Source: Coprinus comatus (Eukaryota > Basidiomycota > Agaricomycetes > Agaricales > Agaricaceae). Taken from it: 64,000 nt of DNA. Position 1 is the first letter of the stretch, and each line of letters opens with the position of its first letter. The position numbers and the translations under genes are program-made. The stretch lies in assembly GCA_034638255.1 (NCBI GenBank), contig JAWPGT010000004.1:186001-250000 (forward strand), written 5' to 3'. Below, in pieces: positions 22,306 through 33,102 of this stretch. The notes beneath the pieces were generated by a model. It was not told where the DNA came from. It saw only the letters and a list, made by a program, of their open reading frames with translations, and did no database searches.

Positions 22306-24187
22306 ATGTCTCTACATCTTCCCGGCTTCTACTGGGACATAGCAAAAAACCGCTACTTTCCTATTTCCGCAAAGCCTCGCCCACCAGAACCACCCCCATT
22401 ACCAACCCCAGCACCACAATCTCCGAATTTCTGCACACCCCGCGACGCCGCCAAGATCACTCTTTCCCATCATCGCAGATCCAGACTACGACAGTAAGCC
22501 TCTAAACCTCCCTCATTCCTGTCGTTAAATCGGCAAAAGTGACACTATAGCGATCCAATACGCCCGCACTGCTAGCACCAAGGAACATCGTCTGCCTATC
22601 ATCGGTCAAATCAAAAATTTCGTTGTATGTCCGCAGAGCACTTTTCAAATTTTCCAGGGTTACCGAGATCTCTTTATTTAGACCACATCAACCAGCCTCG
22701 GACATACCTACCGACTTCTAGGCGACAGCAGTGGCTGGATCTATGTCTATCGTGGCCTCCAAGAATCCACCGGGACAATCATTATATGTATAACCAATGG
22801 ATTACAGACATAAACATCCACTCGGAATCAGAAATATCCTCCATACACATTGCAGATTCCTACTCACTGCAAGTTCCCTCTACCTCCGCCTCGACGTTTC
22901 TAACTTTCTTTCACTATTAGAGCAACTACATTCGGTCCACTATCACGTATGCGTTTACAAAACATCAACGAGCCAAAGTCAGTAATAAAAAACACTACTC
23001 ATTGACAATCACAATTCACACTAATCCAAATATAGTAATTCTGTCATCATCACCGTTCCCGGATTTCATGACATCCGATGTTGTCATTTCACTGACCCAA
23101 ATCAAATCATCATTGGTATGAATCTAAAAGCCCTCTATGTATTTTCTCAATCAACTATCAAATAGGAGCAAAAAATGGCATAGGTCTCCTGCAAAACGTC
23201 GCTTCCTCAATAAATCCAACCACAAACACACTTAAAACCCACAGTGACGTCTTCACCCTCTCCAAATATCACGTATGTCCAAAATTTTCATTCCAATTTC
23301 CAAAAAGTATATCAAATACCAAATATTCAAATGTGTGCGGGTGTCCATGTCACCATGTCACCCGTTCCTGGTTCTCTCTCGTCGACCTCCCAAAAAAAAA
23401 ACTAAATTATTCATGCGCAAAACAATTTACAATTTGATCAGAACCTAATATATGCGGGTACTCGGAACGGCAACATTCACCGTTTCGACCTACGTACACC
23501 ATCCGACGATTCTGATCGAGGGTCCAAAAATTTGTTTGCAGCTGGGGATAGTAAACAGAACCAGAAACAGTTGTCCAAGGGAACTGTGGTGAATATGGCA
23601 ATTATTGATGATGTTCAGTTTTTGGCTAGTTATATGAGCGGGGAGGTGTGTTGATTTCACTAGATGGGATGGTACTTTTTTTTTTTGCTGTGATGCTAAT
23701 GGTGACGTAGTTGGTTTTATATGATATTAGATATGTTCGTCAAGACACGCCCATACTTAAATTTGAAGGACACGTTAATTCCTATACCCAACGATTGGTA
23801 TGTTTTTATGTTTTCTCACTGCCAGAATCTAATGTGAATATTCTGTAGGGTTTGGCGATAGATTATGATGAGAATTATCTATTCGCAGCAGGTCAAGATA
23901 AAAGAATTAGAGCTTGGAGTTTACGTTCCGGAATCCCTGTTATACCACCTTCTTCTTCTTCTTCTTCGACGTTTTCAGCAGCTTCGATTTCTATGAGAAA
24001 TCCATCCTCCGACCTTGACCTTCCCATAATCACTAATAGGAATCCATTACAAATGACTTTTGATCATCCTATTGAAACGTTACAGATTTCTAGAGAAAGA
24101 GAAGGTCAAGCAGGATTAGGTACTCCTTGTCTTTGGGCTGGTGTGTATAAGACTTTGTATCAATTTGATCTTGGTCGAAGGATTTAG
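22306..24187 (+). CDS. DCAF4/WDR21-like WD40 repeat protein, frame disturbed
   Basis: Starts MSLHLPGFYWDIAKNRYFPI, the LPGFYxDxxKNRYF signature of DDB1-CUL4-associated factor 4-type WD40 proteins, which serve as substrate receptors of cullin-4 ubiquitin ligases. Exons continue with IAIQYARTASTKEHRLPIIG, TSLGHTYRLLGDSSGWIYVY, SEISSIHIADSYS, ATTFGPLSRMRL, VIITVPGFHDIRCCHFTD, NLIYAGTRNGNIHRFDLR, LVLYDIRYVRQDTPILKFEG and LGLAIDYDENYLFAAGQDKR, all typical WD blades. It ends WAGVYKTLYQFDLGRRI. Between about 22,785 and 22,885 the frame shifts and then shifts back, and no normal intron repairs this, so the gene is either damaged or contains two sequence errors. The last four exons read cleanly. Confidence 0.8.
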
Positions 24188-25868
24188 AATTATATACCTG
24201 TGTTAATGGTAGAGTTGACTTTGGGGGTTATTTCATGCTCTTTTATCAGTATACGTATATAATTATCGTAAGTAAACAATGCGGCTTCAAACAAACCACA
24301 AAAAGTCTACATAAGAACAATCAATTCAACATTTAATCATACTGATTATAATCCGGTATATGTAGTTTATATTATAGGGCTGATATATGAATTTATCTAA
24401 ATCTAAATCTAAATCGTTCCAATGATTCGGACCTATCCTTATTTGTAAGAGTCTAGGTCGGACTATGTTTGCCGTTCACACGTCCAAGCCAACGGGAATG
24501 GATATTAGGATTAGGATTAGGATTAGGATTAGGATTAGGATTAGGATTGTTCCCAAACCCCCTTAAGGACCGAGAGAAAATTTCAAGTTTACTAGTACTG
24601 AAGTAGGAAAGTGGTATATAGAACTAGAAAGAAAAAAAGCCATTAATCGTAGTGTGGCGTTGAATCGATTAATCGTGTTATAATAGTACATGTTCGACGA
24701 TAGTTTGAACGTTCCAACTTCGTTCTCTCTCGTTTCTCAAGTATTGGTAAGAATCGAGATCTCATCAAACAAAACATTCCGAATTCCCCGACGCATCGCC
24801 TGATCATGAACGCGCTGAATGTTAGCACTTCATTTTAAATTTTAAAGGCCTCATGGATGTACAGAGTACGTCATTTTTATTTATTGAGTTTATCTAAACT
24901 ATATCAGAAGATCTATATCCTCCTATATCGGGTTACTTATCCGAACAAGTACTGACATTCCTGCAACCTGTCTCTCTCTACATACGTCAAGTGGCTCTCT
25001 AAGTATAATACAATGACAAAGCCATAATACCAATCCCTTTTTTGAGTGAGAGACGATTCATTTTTCTTTCTTTTCTTTTTATCTTTGTACACAGCTACAA
25101 AGAATAAGAATTTGGGTTCTTTTTTGCGTGTAATTAGAAGCTGAGAAGCAAAAATGACGCAATTGATGATTTCCCCGGTTCTCAACACGACGCAGAGTGA
25201 CATTGACATCATGCATGGACGTCTGAATACATTATCACAAGTACAAATCATCGGAAAATAAAGTGATCCTTTTAGTACTTACATTAGTCTTCATTAGGGT
25301 TAGAACCTTTATAACTGGTCATGGTATTGAAAGATTTAAAGATCGCATCGTAGGTCGTGTGTGTGTGTGGTGTTGGCCGCGTTGTGTGGTCGTGTGGTTT
25401 ATTCGAGCTCCAAGATTTCTCCAAGAGTTACGACTTTATACTTATAAAAACTCAACCCAAGGAAAGGGAGCTCCGACCTCTCCGAAAATGGGGCTCAGGG
25501 GAAAGATTCAAGAAGGAGAGAAACTGTTACCATTGACAACTGTTGACAAAATCGTCTCTGGGGCTCCATTATAAAAGAGCCGTTCTTTTTTCTTCCTCCC
25601 TTTTTGAACATCCTGCAAACGTACTTGTATTGTATGTGCCCCTTCCTACATTCAAACTTTGTTTCCTAATTCCCCGAAAATCGGAATCATCATCTCATTT
25701 ATAGAGTTCACAGACCATCACACGTATATATTAACCCGGGCCGCCTCCACTTGTTCCGATACCGATAAATTCCAAAAAATCTACTGTGTCACTCTTACTT
25801 TCAACACACCGAGGTCTCCTTGAACAAATACTTGTAATTTCGATTTACTCCCAACAACCTTGATAACC
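24188..25868. other. Intergenic region with short tandem repeats
   Basis: About 1.7 kb with no supportable gene. It contains a short AAATCT repeat (about 24395-24414) and a GGATTA hexamer array (24504-24549). Small open frames on both strands have no recognisable domain. The right part is the upstream region of the rhodanese-type phosphatase gene. Confidence 0.65.
24504..24549. repeat. GGATTA hexamer array (telomere-like variant)
   Basis: About seven and a half copies of the hexamer TTAGGA in tandem. This differs from the fungal telomere repeat TTAGGG at one position. It lies internally between genes, so it is a microsatellite or interstitial telomere-like tract rather than a chromosome end. 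Confidence 0.9.
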
Positions 25869-26003
25869 ATGCGATATATTAACGGTGATGTATGTATATT
25901 TCCTTGTATCTTTCTCATACTCTTTCCAATCTCTCTACCACACACCTCCACCCTTTCACTTTATCTATAATCATGATCTCCTTTACTACTCCCCATATAC
26001 CAC

Positions 26004-26034
<31 letters not shown>

Positions 26035-26709
26035 TGATTTATCCTCATACATGCCTCATAATTGATTCTCTCATCATAATGTATTAGGAACTAGCAACTC
26101 TAATCAAGAGTGATAAAACTCCAGGAAAAGATTATTTGGTTGTTGATGTTAGAGATGAAGATCGTTCTGGAGGTCATATTAAAGGAAGTGTTAATGAACC
26201 ATCGACTAAATTCCTTACGAATGTCAATGATCTTATCAAGAAGACCGATGACGTTCCTTTGGTCATCTTTCATTGTGCTCTTTCTCAGATTCGGTATGTT
26301 CTTTTGGAATTTGTTTTTGTGAAATTATGGAACTGATTCTCTTTATGGATATATAGTGGCCCTCAAGCAGCTCGTGTATGTTTTGCTTCTTTTTTTGGTG
26401 CTTTTGAAAGTACCGTGGCTTGATTATTGATGGGGAACAGGTATACTCGGAAACACGTAGAAATCTTGGTAAACCTGAGACAGATGTAGTGATACTCCGA
26501 GATGGATTCGTAGGATTCCAAGACAGATTCAAGGTAAGTTAAACAACATATATCCCCAAACTACCACCCCTTCCCCCCTCCTTCTCAATCTAATGCCACC
26601 CCCCATCCAAACTCAGGATGATCCTAAACTCGTCGAGAAATGGGAGAAAGAAGTATGGGATCCAGAAGTTATCGCGTTATCTGAAACCGAGTCTTCTTCT
26701 TCTTCATAA
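25869..26709 (+). CDS. YCH1: Cdc25-type rhodanese phosphatase / arsenate reductase
   Basis: Single rhodanese domain enzyme of the Ych1/Ibp1/Acr2 group: small Cdc25-like phosphatases, some of which reduce arsenate. Five exons (25869-25889, 26088-26293, 26357-26375, 26441-26533, 26617-26709) give 143 residues. It starts MRYINGDELATLIKSD; YLVVDVRDEDRSGGHIKGS is the rhodanese entry motif. The active loop HCALSQIRGPQAAR matches the HCxxSxxRGP signature with the catalytic Cys; the Arg codon straddles an intron. Exon 3 is only 19 nt and completes the active-site loop. It ends with a serine run (SSSSS). Likely cytosolic or nuclear. Physiological substrate cannot be told from sequence. Confidence 0.92.
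26003..26034. repeat. CA/TA microsatellite in intron
   Basis: Compound (CA)n then (TA)n dinucleotide repeat inside the first intron of the rhodanese-type phosphatase gene. Confidence 0.9.
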
Positions 26710-26791
26710 CAATCCAATTAATCCATAATTGATTGAGGTCCACTTTGTTGTATATTGTCATGTGTGTGGAGGGATGGGGAATTGTAGTTGT

Positions 26792-27412
26792 TCATGAGGA
26801 GTTTACCTCTGTTTCTTGAATCACTGCTTTACGACGTGGTCCCTGTTCTAACATAGAAGTGACTTGTTGTCTTTCTCGTTCGAATTTGCTTTGACATATC
26901 TGCCTTTTTTTTTGTTACAATATCAGTATCAGTATAAATAGATAAAAAAAATAAATTTTGTACAATCAGATAGAAATGTGAATGGGATTAGACACATACC
27001 ATGATACCATAGAAGTAAGAGCGAATGTTGCAACTGCCCAATTTCCAGCTTTGATAGGTGCTATGGTAATAGCGAACGCTCAGTTTTTTAATATGTTTGA
27101 GGGGGAAAAAGATATAACGTACGACAAGAAAATCCACGAATGAAACCGATACCTGCACCTGCTGCTATACCGGCTAATAAACTTTCACGAGCACATGGAA
27201 CAGCCGTGATATGTCTTGCGCTCTAAAAAAAATGCACCATGAACCTGAGTATATTTTTTGTGTTCTAAAGAGAGGAAAAGGGAACATACCTGAAGAGAGT
27301 CCCAGAAGATGTTTCCTGTGGGTGGAGGAAGACGGGATGGAAGTTCAATTGCTTTGTCATTTCCTCCTCCTGTGGTACTACTGGGTGTAGGCGGTTGTTG
27401 TGATTCGGACAT
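26792..27412 (-). CDS. COX20: Cytochrome c oxidase assembly protein Cox20
   Basis: Mitochondrial inner-membrane chaperone for subunit Cox2 of cytochrome oxidase. It starts MSESQQPPTPSSTTGGG; the conserved core runs PTGNIFWDSLQ, SARHITAVPCARESLLAGIA, AGAGIGFIRGFS, then APIKAGNWAVATFALTSMVSW and QICQSKFERERQQVTSMLEQ. Two short hydrophobic segments flank the GFIRG loop, as expected for the family's two membrane spans. Split by three introns. Convergent with the rhodanese-type phosphatase gene, with about 80 bp between stop codons. Ends IQETEVNSS. Confidence 0.9.
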
Positions 27413-28867
27413 GTTTCAATTGGAGATTGGAATAGAAAAATGTGAATTGAAATGTTGAATATTGAGCAGCTGAGCAGTGGATATACTGATACCCGAAAAG
27501 CTTTGGACTGGAACTTTCGGGAGGGATTGTTACTGGGGTCAAGCCGACGCCTGGCCGACGCGATGCTCGGCAAGCACGTGATTGATATCCCACGTCAATT
27601 AGAATGAACACCTGGATCCTGCCTGGATCCGTTTTCACAAAATATAGTTTTCTCCAGGCGATGGAATGAAGGACGTGTTCAATGCCTATTAGTGTACACT
27701 GCTACTATATGTGTGCCGCGCCCAGTGAAGCACTTGAATACAGATCATTTATATTTCCAAAACAACGGCTCCGGGTAGTTGAACAATTTATGCACTGTTT
27801 CATACTTGGGAATAAAATTAGGAGAGGATGACCCACATGAATTCCCGTTAACAATTGCTCTTCCCTGATTCCCTGAAGATTAACTGAAATACCGTGACGA
27901 TTGAAACTGTGCATTTTTGAAGTCGTTTGTTATGTGGTTGAATTGGTACTACACGTAAGTTTATATATATATGTTATGTAGGTATCATCGTGATTATCCG
28001 AATCTCCGAGCTTGTTGTTACCGTTGGTTCCTTGCATACCGGAACTGGTTTTTAGCCAAACGACTTTCGGAGTCGAGTCTCTTGTATCATTATGCTAAGG
28101 TACTCAGACGGCCAGAACAGATAAAAAAAAATCCACTCCGATATATTTAGGAACAAGGCACAACTTCTCTTTTTGCAAAAATACGCTAAACGACTTTGAA
28201 GATGATTACAACCGTCGCCATCATGCCATATGCAATACATCATACATCATGAGTGGATGTCTACACTGCTTCAACTGTTCAACATCATTCCGGGGATCCG
28301 GTTAACTTGTCATTTCATACATATATAGTGGATAGTATTCACACATTGTGCTTGAACCGAAAATAAAATAAAGTATATACAGTAAATACAGAGTAAGTAG
28401 AAGCATAGAATGCGAAAACCCCATAATATTATCGACTATCAAAAACTCTTTGATGTGATTTCGTAGGTTCTTAGTAATTATATACTCAGTATAACCCTTC
28501 AATACAGTCAATGCACCAAAGCGGAAGTGGGTCGGAATCACAAATCGTTCTCAGGTTCAGGAGACCAATATCAAAAAAAGAGTCAAATCCCGCCCCCTTA
28601 CTCCATCAATTTTGATGAGATCTACTATACTGAGACACGTTGAGAACTATGCATGGTATGTAGTGTCATACTTAGTGGCATTTTACGCGACTCCGAGTCC
28701 CGACTCTCCGAATCTCCTGGCATAGCCATTTGGTTATGATGGGGTATATGGAAATGGTATATAAGTAGATAGGTTGGTGGATCCTTTTCTTCCCCTAACA
28801 ACACTTGCATTTGTTCACTACACTTCTACATCAACGTACTCAACTCTACTACCCAAACCAAACCAAT
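27413..28867. other. Intergenic region
   Basis: About 1.45 kb upstream of both COX20 and the small secreted peptide gene. Apart from the TATA box listed separately, no gene or repeat is supportable; short minus-strand frames lack any recognisable domain. Confidence 0.65.
28758..28765 (+). promoter_or_regulatory. TATA box of small secreted peptide gene
   Basis: TATATAAG lies 103 bp before the start codon of the peptide precursor, followed by a pyrimidine/CAA-rich leader, the layout typical of strongly expressed fungal genes. Confidence 0.6.
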
Positions 28868-29133
28868 ATGAAGTTCACAGTTGCTTTGAGTCTTCTCGCT
28901 GCTATCACTGCTGTTGTTGCCACCCCCAACGCTGAGGTATGTTAATCATTTTCGAGAGAGAGATTTTTTACTCACATGTTTTCGTTTTCGATAGCCCGCT
29001 GTCGCTCGTGACAATGTTCCTCGTCGTCAACCCAAAGACTTCACCTACGACCCCAACAAATACGTTAGTCACAATCCTATTATCTTCTATTCTATGGAAC
29101 AAAACACTGATTGACTAAAAACAGAGACTCTAA
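28868..29133 (+). CDS. Small secreted peptide precursor (48 residues)
   Basis: Too short to stand out as an open frame because it is split into three exons: 28868-28936, 28995-29063 and 29125-29133. Exon 1 encodes MKFTVALSLLAAITAVVATP, a near-ideal signal peptide. Exon 2 encodes a charged tail containing a dibasic RR (DNVPRRQPKDF), the type of site cut by Kex2 in the Golgi, which would free a ~14-residue peptide rich in Tyr, Asp, Pro and Lys. Exon 3 adds Arg-Leu and the stop; if the last intron (donor GTTAGT) is retained, the frame runs a little further. No cysteines and no match to a family I know. The signal peptide, splice sites and strong TATA box argue for a real gene. Confidence 0.6.
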
Positions 29134-29942
29134 ATAATTCGAGTCAATAATTTAATAATGACATAGAGGAGTCGTCTTTTTTGGTGTCGACGTCGAGACT
29201 TTGTATTTTTTGTGTCAAGTTCTTTCACAAAGTATCGACATACATGGGACAGTGACAGTCAACTTCCAATATCTCATCTACTACATGCACAATTGCACAT
29301 ATATACATATATCTATTATCAATAACCCATGCTTGTTTCTATGAATTAATTATGCATTAACCTTGAAAGAGTTCTTGAAAGGCAAACACGAGGGCAATGG
29401 TAAAAAACTTGAAACACGGATGTCGATGTTGGGCTTACACACTAGCAGTATTATTATCCATTGCATCGGAATTGCACCGCTTTGGCGTTGACTCAGAGTA
29501 GTAAGAATGTTGAGTAGGACTTAAGCAGCTATGAACGGAACAGTTATACTCCGTAGCATGTTTCATGTTACCAGAACGACAACGAGTAAGAAGTAAATCA
29601 AACATGTTGGAGATTGAAACTGTGATCTATATCTCCGTTATTCCACAATTCTATTTATAACCAGACCACATCGTTATATCGAATCTAATTATAGAATGGG
29701 TCTATGCGAGTCTGCGACCATTCGTCTAATTTATATCGCTGCTCCGCAAAACAGAGAAACCTGTCATTGAACTTGAAAAAAAAAACACTGGTTGTCCATT
29801 TCTCTAAAGTAAGCGTTTTACAAAACCAAGAAAGAAAGAATTTGTTATCGTTAAAATCTATAAGCACAGCTCACAATGTCCGTTTCCTCTACCTTCTAAT
29901 TTGCTCCCCAAATGCTTCCTTTGCCGTTCGCTTCTCTAATAT
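29134..29942. other. Intergenic region
   Basis: About 0.8 kb between the 3' ends of the peptide gene and the DUF3605 gene. No supportable gene or repeat. Confidence 0.65.
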
Positions 29943-31144
29943 TTAATCCTTCCGTTTCGCGAAGACATGAATATGTGCCAATCCAGGAACACTTTGCAAT
30001 CTCTAAAAGAACGTCACAGCCATTATTCATTAGTTCATTATAACATCAGAAGCAGAAAAAAGAAAAATATGAACAACTTACAGGAGGATTAACAAACCAA
30101 GCAGTTTCCCAACATCCTTCGTTCCATCTCATCTTAACAAACCTATCAACTTCCTTTCCAGCTTCTTTAACCAACCTCTCTTCTTCTTCAGTTCCCTTCT
30201 CAGAAACAATCATTTTTTCTTTAGTAATCCCCCATTCTGCTAAAGCAGGTAAACATTGAGGCAATAATGAAGGTGAGGGTGGTGGTGAATTTGGGTTTAA
30301 ACCTGTAAATCCACATAATCCATCTTGGTTTATGCGAGCTTGGATTGATGGATGGATTATTGATGGATGATAGATTGGGATTCTTGTCCATATAAGTGTG
30401 TGTTCTACATCGGCTGGAACTATTACACACATTAATTGAAGATAATATAGTTAGGGTTTTGAGAGCAGAAATAAGGAAGTAGACGTACCAGAATAAGGCC
30501 AATCGTTTTGAATGATACTTATATATTCAGGTGGTGTTTCAACTGTAAAATATTTCGGCGCATTTTCGGGAAGCGCGGGTAATACTTTATGTTCTATAGG
30601 TTTTCCATTCGTAGTTGGAGAAGCTTGAGCTTCAGGAACCTTTATCGTAGGAGCAGTAGATATATCATCCCTGTCCAAAGAGGACTGAAGAAGTGACAAG
30701 GTATCAGGTTTTCCCCATTGTAAACGATAATTCAATAGATAATTGACTGATAAAAAATAAATAGAAACAGGGGTAAGAGGTGAGTCGACAACATAAACTT
30801 TGAATAGCTGATAACGTACCCAATGAACCATATCGTTCAGTAACACCAACAGCCCATTTATCATATCTTTTTTGTAACTTCTTGTCTCTCTTGAGTAAAC
30901 CAAGATCTCTAAAAAAGGGGAAATTTTTGAAATTGATGACGTAGACATATAGATCAGCATCTCTCTTTTTATCTCAAACTCGAAAAGTGCGAGCTTTGCT
31001 TTGGATAGGGATAACATACCCAGAATTAACAAAGGTTTTAAGTTGTTGCCATGTAAATTTGGCTGGATAATGAACTAATAATTCTTCACGAGTTGGAAGT
31101 CCATCTCTGAGAGGTACGGTTTCTGGTGTTAATTCTATAGTCAT
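29943..31144 (-). CDS. DUF3605 family protein
   Basis: Conserved fungal protein of unknown function. The start MTIELTPETVPLRDGLPTRE is followed by VHYPAKFTWQQLKTFVNS, RDLGLLKRDKKLQKRYDKWA and VNYLLNYRLQWGKPDTL. The family hallmark block EYISIIQNDWPYS then VPADVEHTLIWTRIPIYHP is present, as is GLCGFTGLNP. The C-terminal part VKMRWNEGCWETAWFVNPP, LQSVPGLAHIHVFAKRKD is the ending typical of the family. Split into several exons on the minus strand. No catalytic role is established. Confidence 0.85.
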
Positions 31145-31333
31145 CGTGTTAGTCTATTTGCGTGATATAAATGAGGCAAAGATGCGAGGTCTAAAGGGAA
31201 AGTGAAGTAGTAGTGCCAGAGATTTGAGAAGTGGTCAGACTGAGTCCAAGTAATGATTGATGGCAGGGTCAACGATGTTCATCTAATAAGGTAATCTGTT
31301 CACAATCGAAGATCACTCCAAGTTCCAACCACC

Positions 31334-32887
31334 ATGGACAAAGGTACAAGCCCAGGCATATCTAGAGGAGGAATAGGAGAAAAGGCATGGAGAGGTCGCG
31401 GTCGTGGTCGTGGACAAAACCAACGTCAAGAATATGTGAATATTGAACTTGGTCATGGTCGTGGAAGAGGTGGACGTGGTGGAACCATTGGAGGAGCAGG
31501 AGGAAAACCAACAACTGAAACGCAGCCCAAACCTCAATCAACTAGAGGAGGAAGAGGATGGGGAACTTCCAATAATATGTCTAGAGGACGCGGATTAGGT
31601 GGTTTAATAACGGGAAAGAGACAAATGGAATTTATGCCCTCAATAAGTCGAAGTAGTGGACTTGATAAAGGTGGTGATTCGTAAGTATTATCTCCTTCGT
31701 AATCATTTGCTTTTGAAGAGAGTTGATAAATTCTCAAAGTGTAGATTGAAGAATTTTCAAGTACAGGAAGAATATCGTGCATTTATTGAAGAGAAAGTAA
31801 GTTGTTTATCCGAAAGTCGTTTTTTTAAGCTAAAGTTTTGTTTAATAGTTAGAACGAGTGCTTGGTCGGAGAAAAGCTATGAGCGTTCGTCCTGAAAATG
31901 ATCAAGAACGAAAACATCGTGTTGAGGAACAAGAAAATGTTCTCATTTTATTTCGTATGTCTTTCCTTTCAAGCTCATAAAGTGATACATTAAAGATTGA
32001 GTTTTTCCTTTTTTAAAAAAAGGAAAACTACGAGAAGGTGTCTCGTCAAGTAGTCGAACTGATTCATTCAGTCACGAAGGTGAATAGAGTAATTCCCAAC
32101 TCAAATTATTCTCCTTATTGATTTTTTTTTTTTTTGGATATTTTACAGTTTACGAACGATCTTTATACCTATCAATAATATTCGACTCTCCTAAACATAC
32201 AACGGCAATCATCCCAGCCCTCATAGAAGACCTCTACCCTAAATCCCAATCCCCCAATCCCAATCTCAATCTCAATCGAAAACAAATTCACCATTCAACC
32301 ATATTTCCCAACTAATTTCACTCATCCATCATCTCACTTCAACGTATCCCTCCCAGAGTCTTTATTACCAACAACGTCAACGCCTTGATTCCTCAAATGG
32401 TGTATCAGTATTACCAAAAGAAACAGATGTTTGGCTTGAATCATTAGCCAAAAGTCTTCGTACAGGAAATTACCATCAATTCTCAATACTCACTCGACCA
32501 GAAACTAAAACCAAAACAAGCACAGGAACATCAGTATCCACGTTCATGCAACTACCAACAATAAAAGACCTCGATCATGAAGAAAAAGGAACAAAACTTC
32601 ACAAGGATTTAGCAATCCAAGCGTTTCTACATAGTTTGGAATGTTTACGAGTAAAAGCTAGAGAGATGATATGGAGTATTATTCGTGTTGGGTACAGAGA
32701 ACTTTGGTTTGACGAGGATTATGATACTACATCATGGCTCGATCGTTCTTTGTGTCTTGGTACACTAGAAACGTCAGTGTCGAGGTCAATGGATGTTAAA
32801 CAATGGATGGCGAATGCTAGTATGAAAGGTCAAGTTCATAAAAAGGAGGATATGGAAGGAAGATGGATCGTAGTAAAACCAAACTAA
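31334..32887 (+). CDS. RG-rich protein with conserved C-terminal domain, frame break
   Basis: N-terminal ~110 residues are an RGG-type low-complexity region (WRGRGRGRGQNQ, HGRGRGGRGG, SRGRGLGGLITGK), suggesting RNA binding and arginine methylation. After introns come FQVQEEYRAFIEEK, ENVLILFRKLREGVS, VYERSLYLSIIFDSPKHTT and AIIPALIEDLYPKSQ. The frame is then lost in a C-rich CAATCC repeat at about 32,251 and resumes, offset, as NHISQLISLIHHL, ETDVWLESLAKSLRTGNYHQ, LQAFLHS-like helices and WLDRSLCLGT, ending KKEDMEGRWIVVKPN. The helical C-terminal half resembles SAC3/GANP/PCI-type proteins of mRNA export, but this is tentative. There is no GT donor to explain the break by splicing. Confidence 0.7.
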
Positions 32888-33102
32888 AGATATCTAGAAT
32901 TATATTCTTGTACTTTGTATCCTTCACGTACTGTATATTCCTATCCATCCAATCCAAATGAGTACGGAAAACCTGGACCATACCAAAAAAAAAAAGAAGA
33001 AAAAACTATATACAATAAAGCAAGAAACATCAACGGGATATGAACTAACACAACATTATAAAGAGGAGTAGAAGACAAAAAAAAAAGAATAGAAACCGGC
33101 AT

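Noticed and set aside
22793..22812. 20 nt GT-AG segment as an ultra-short intron in the DCAF4-like gene
   Set aside because: It would restore frame but is far below the 45-70 nt intron size in this window and lacks a branch site; an indel is a simpler explanation.
24504..24549. Telomere
   Set aside because: The unit is TTAGGA rather than TTAGGG, the array is short and genes continue on both sides.
24937..25251. Minus-strand open frame of 104 codons
   Set aside because: Lys- and Phe-rich translation of AT-rich DNA with no recognisable domain.
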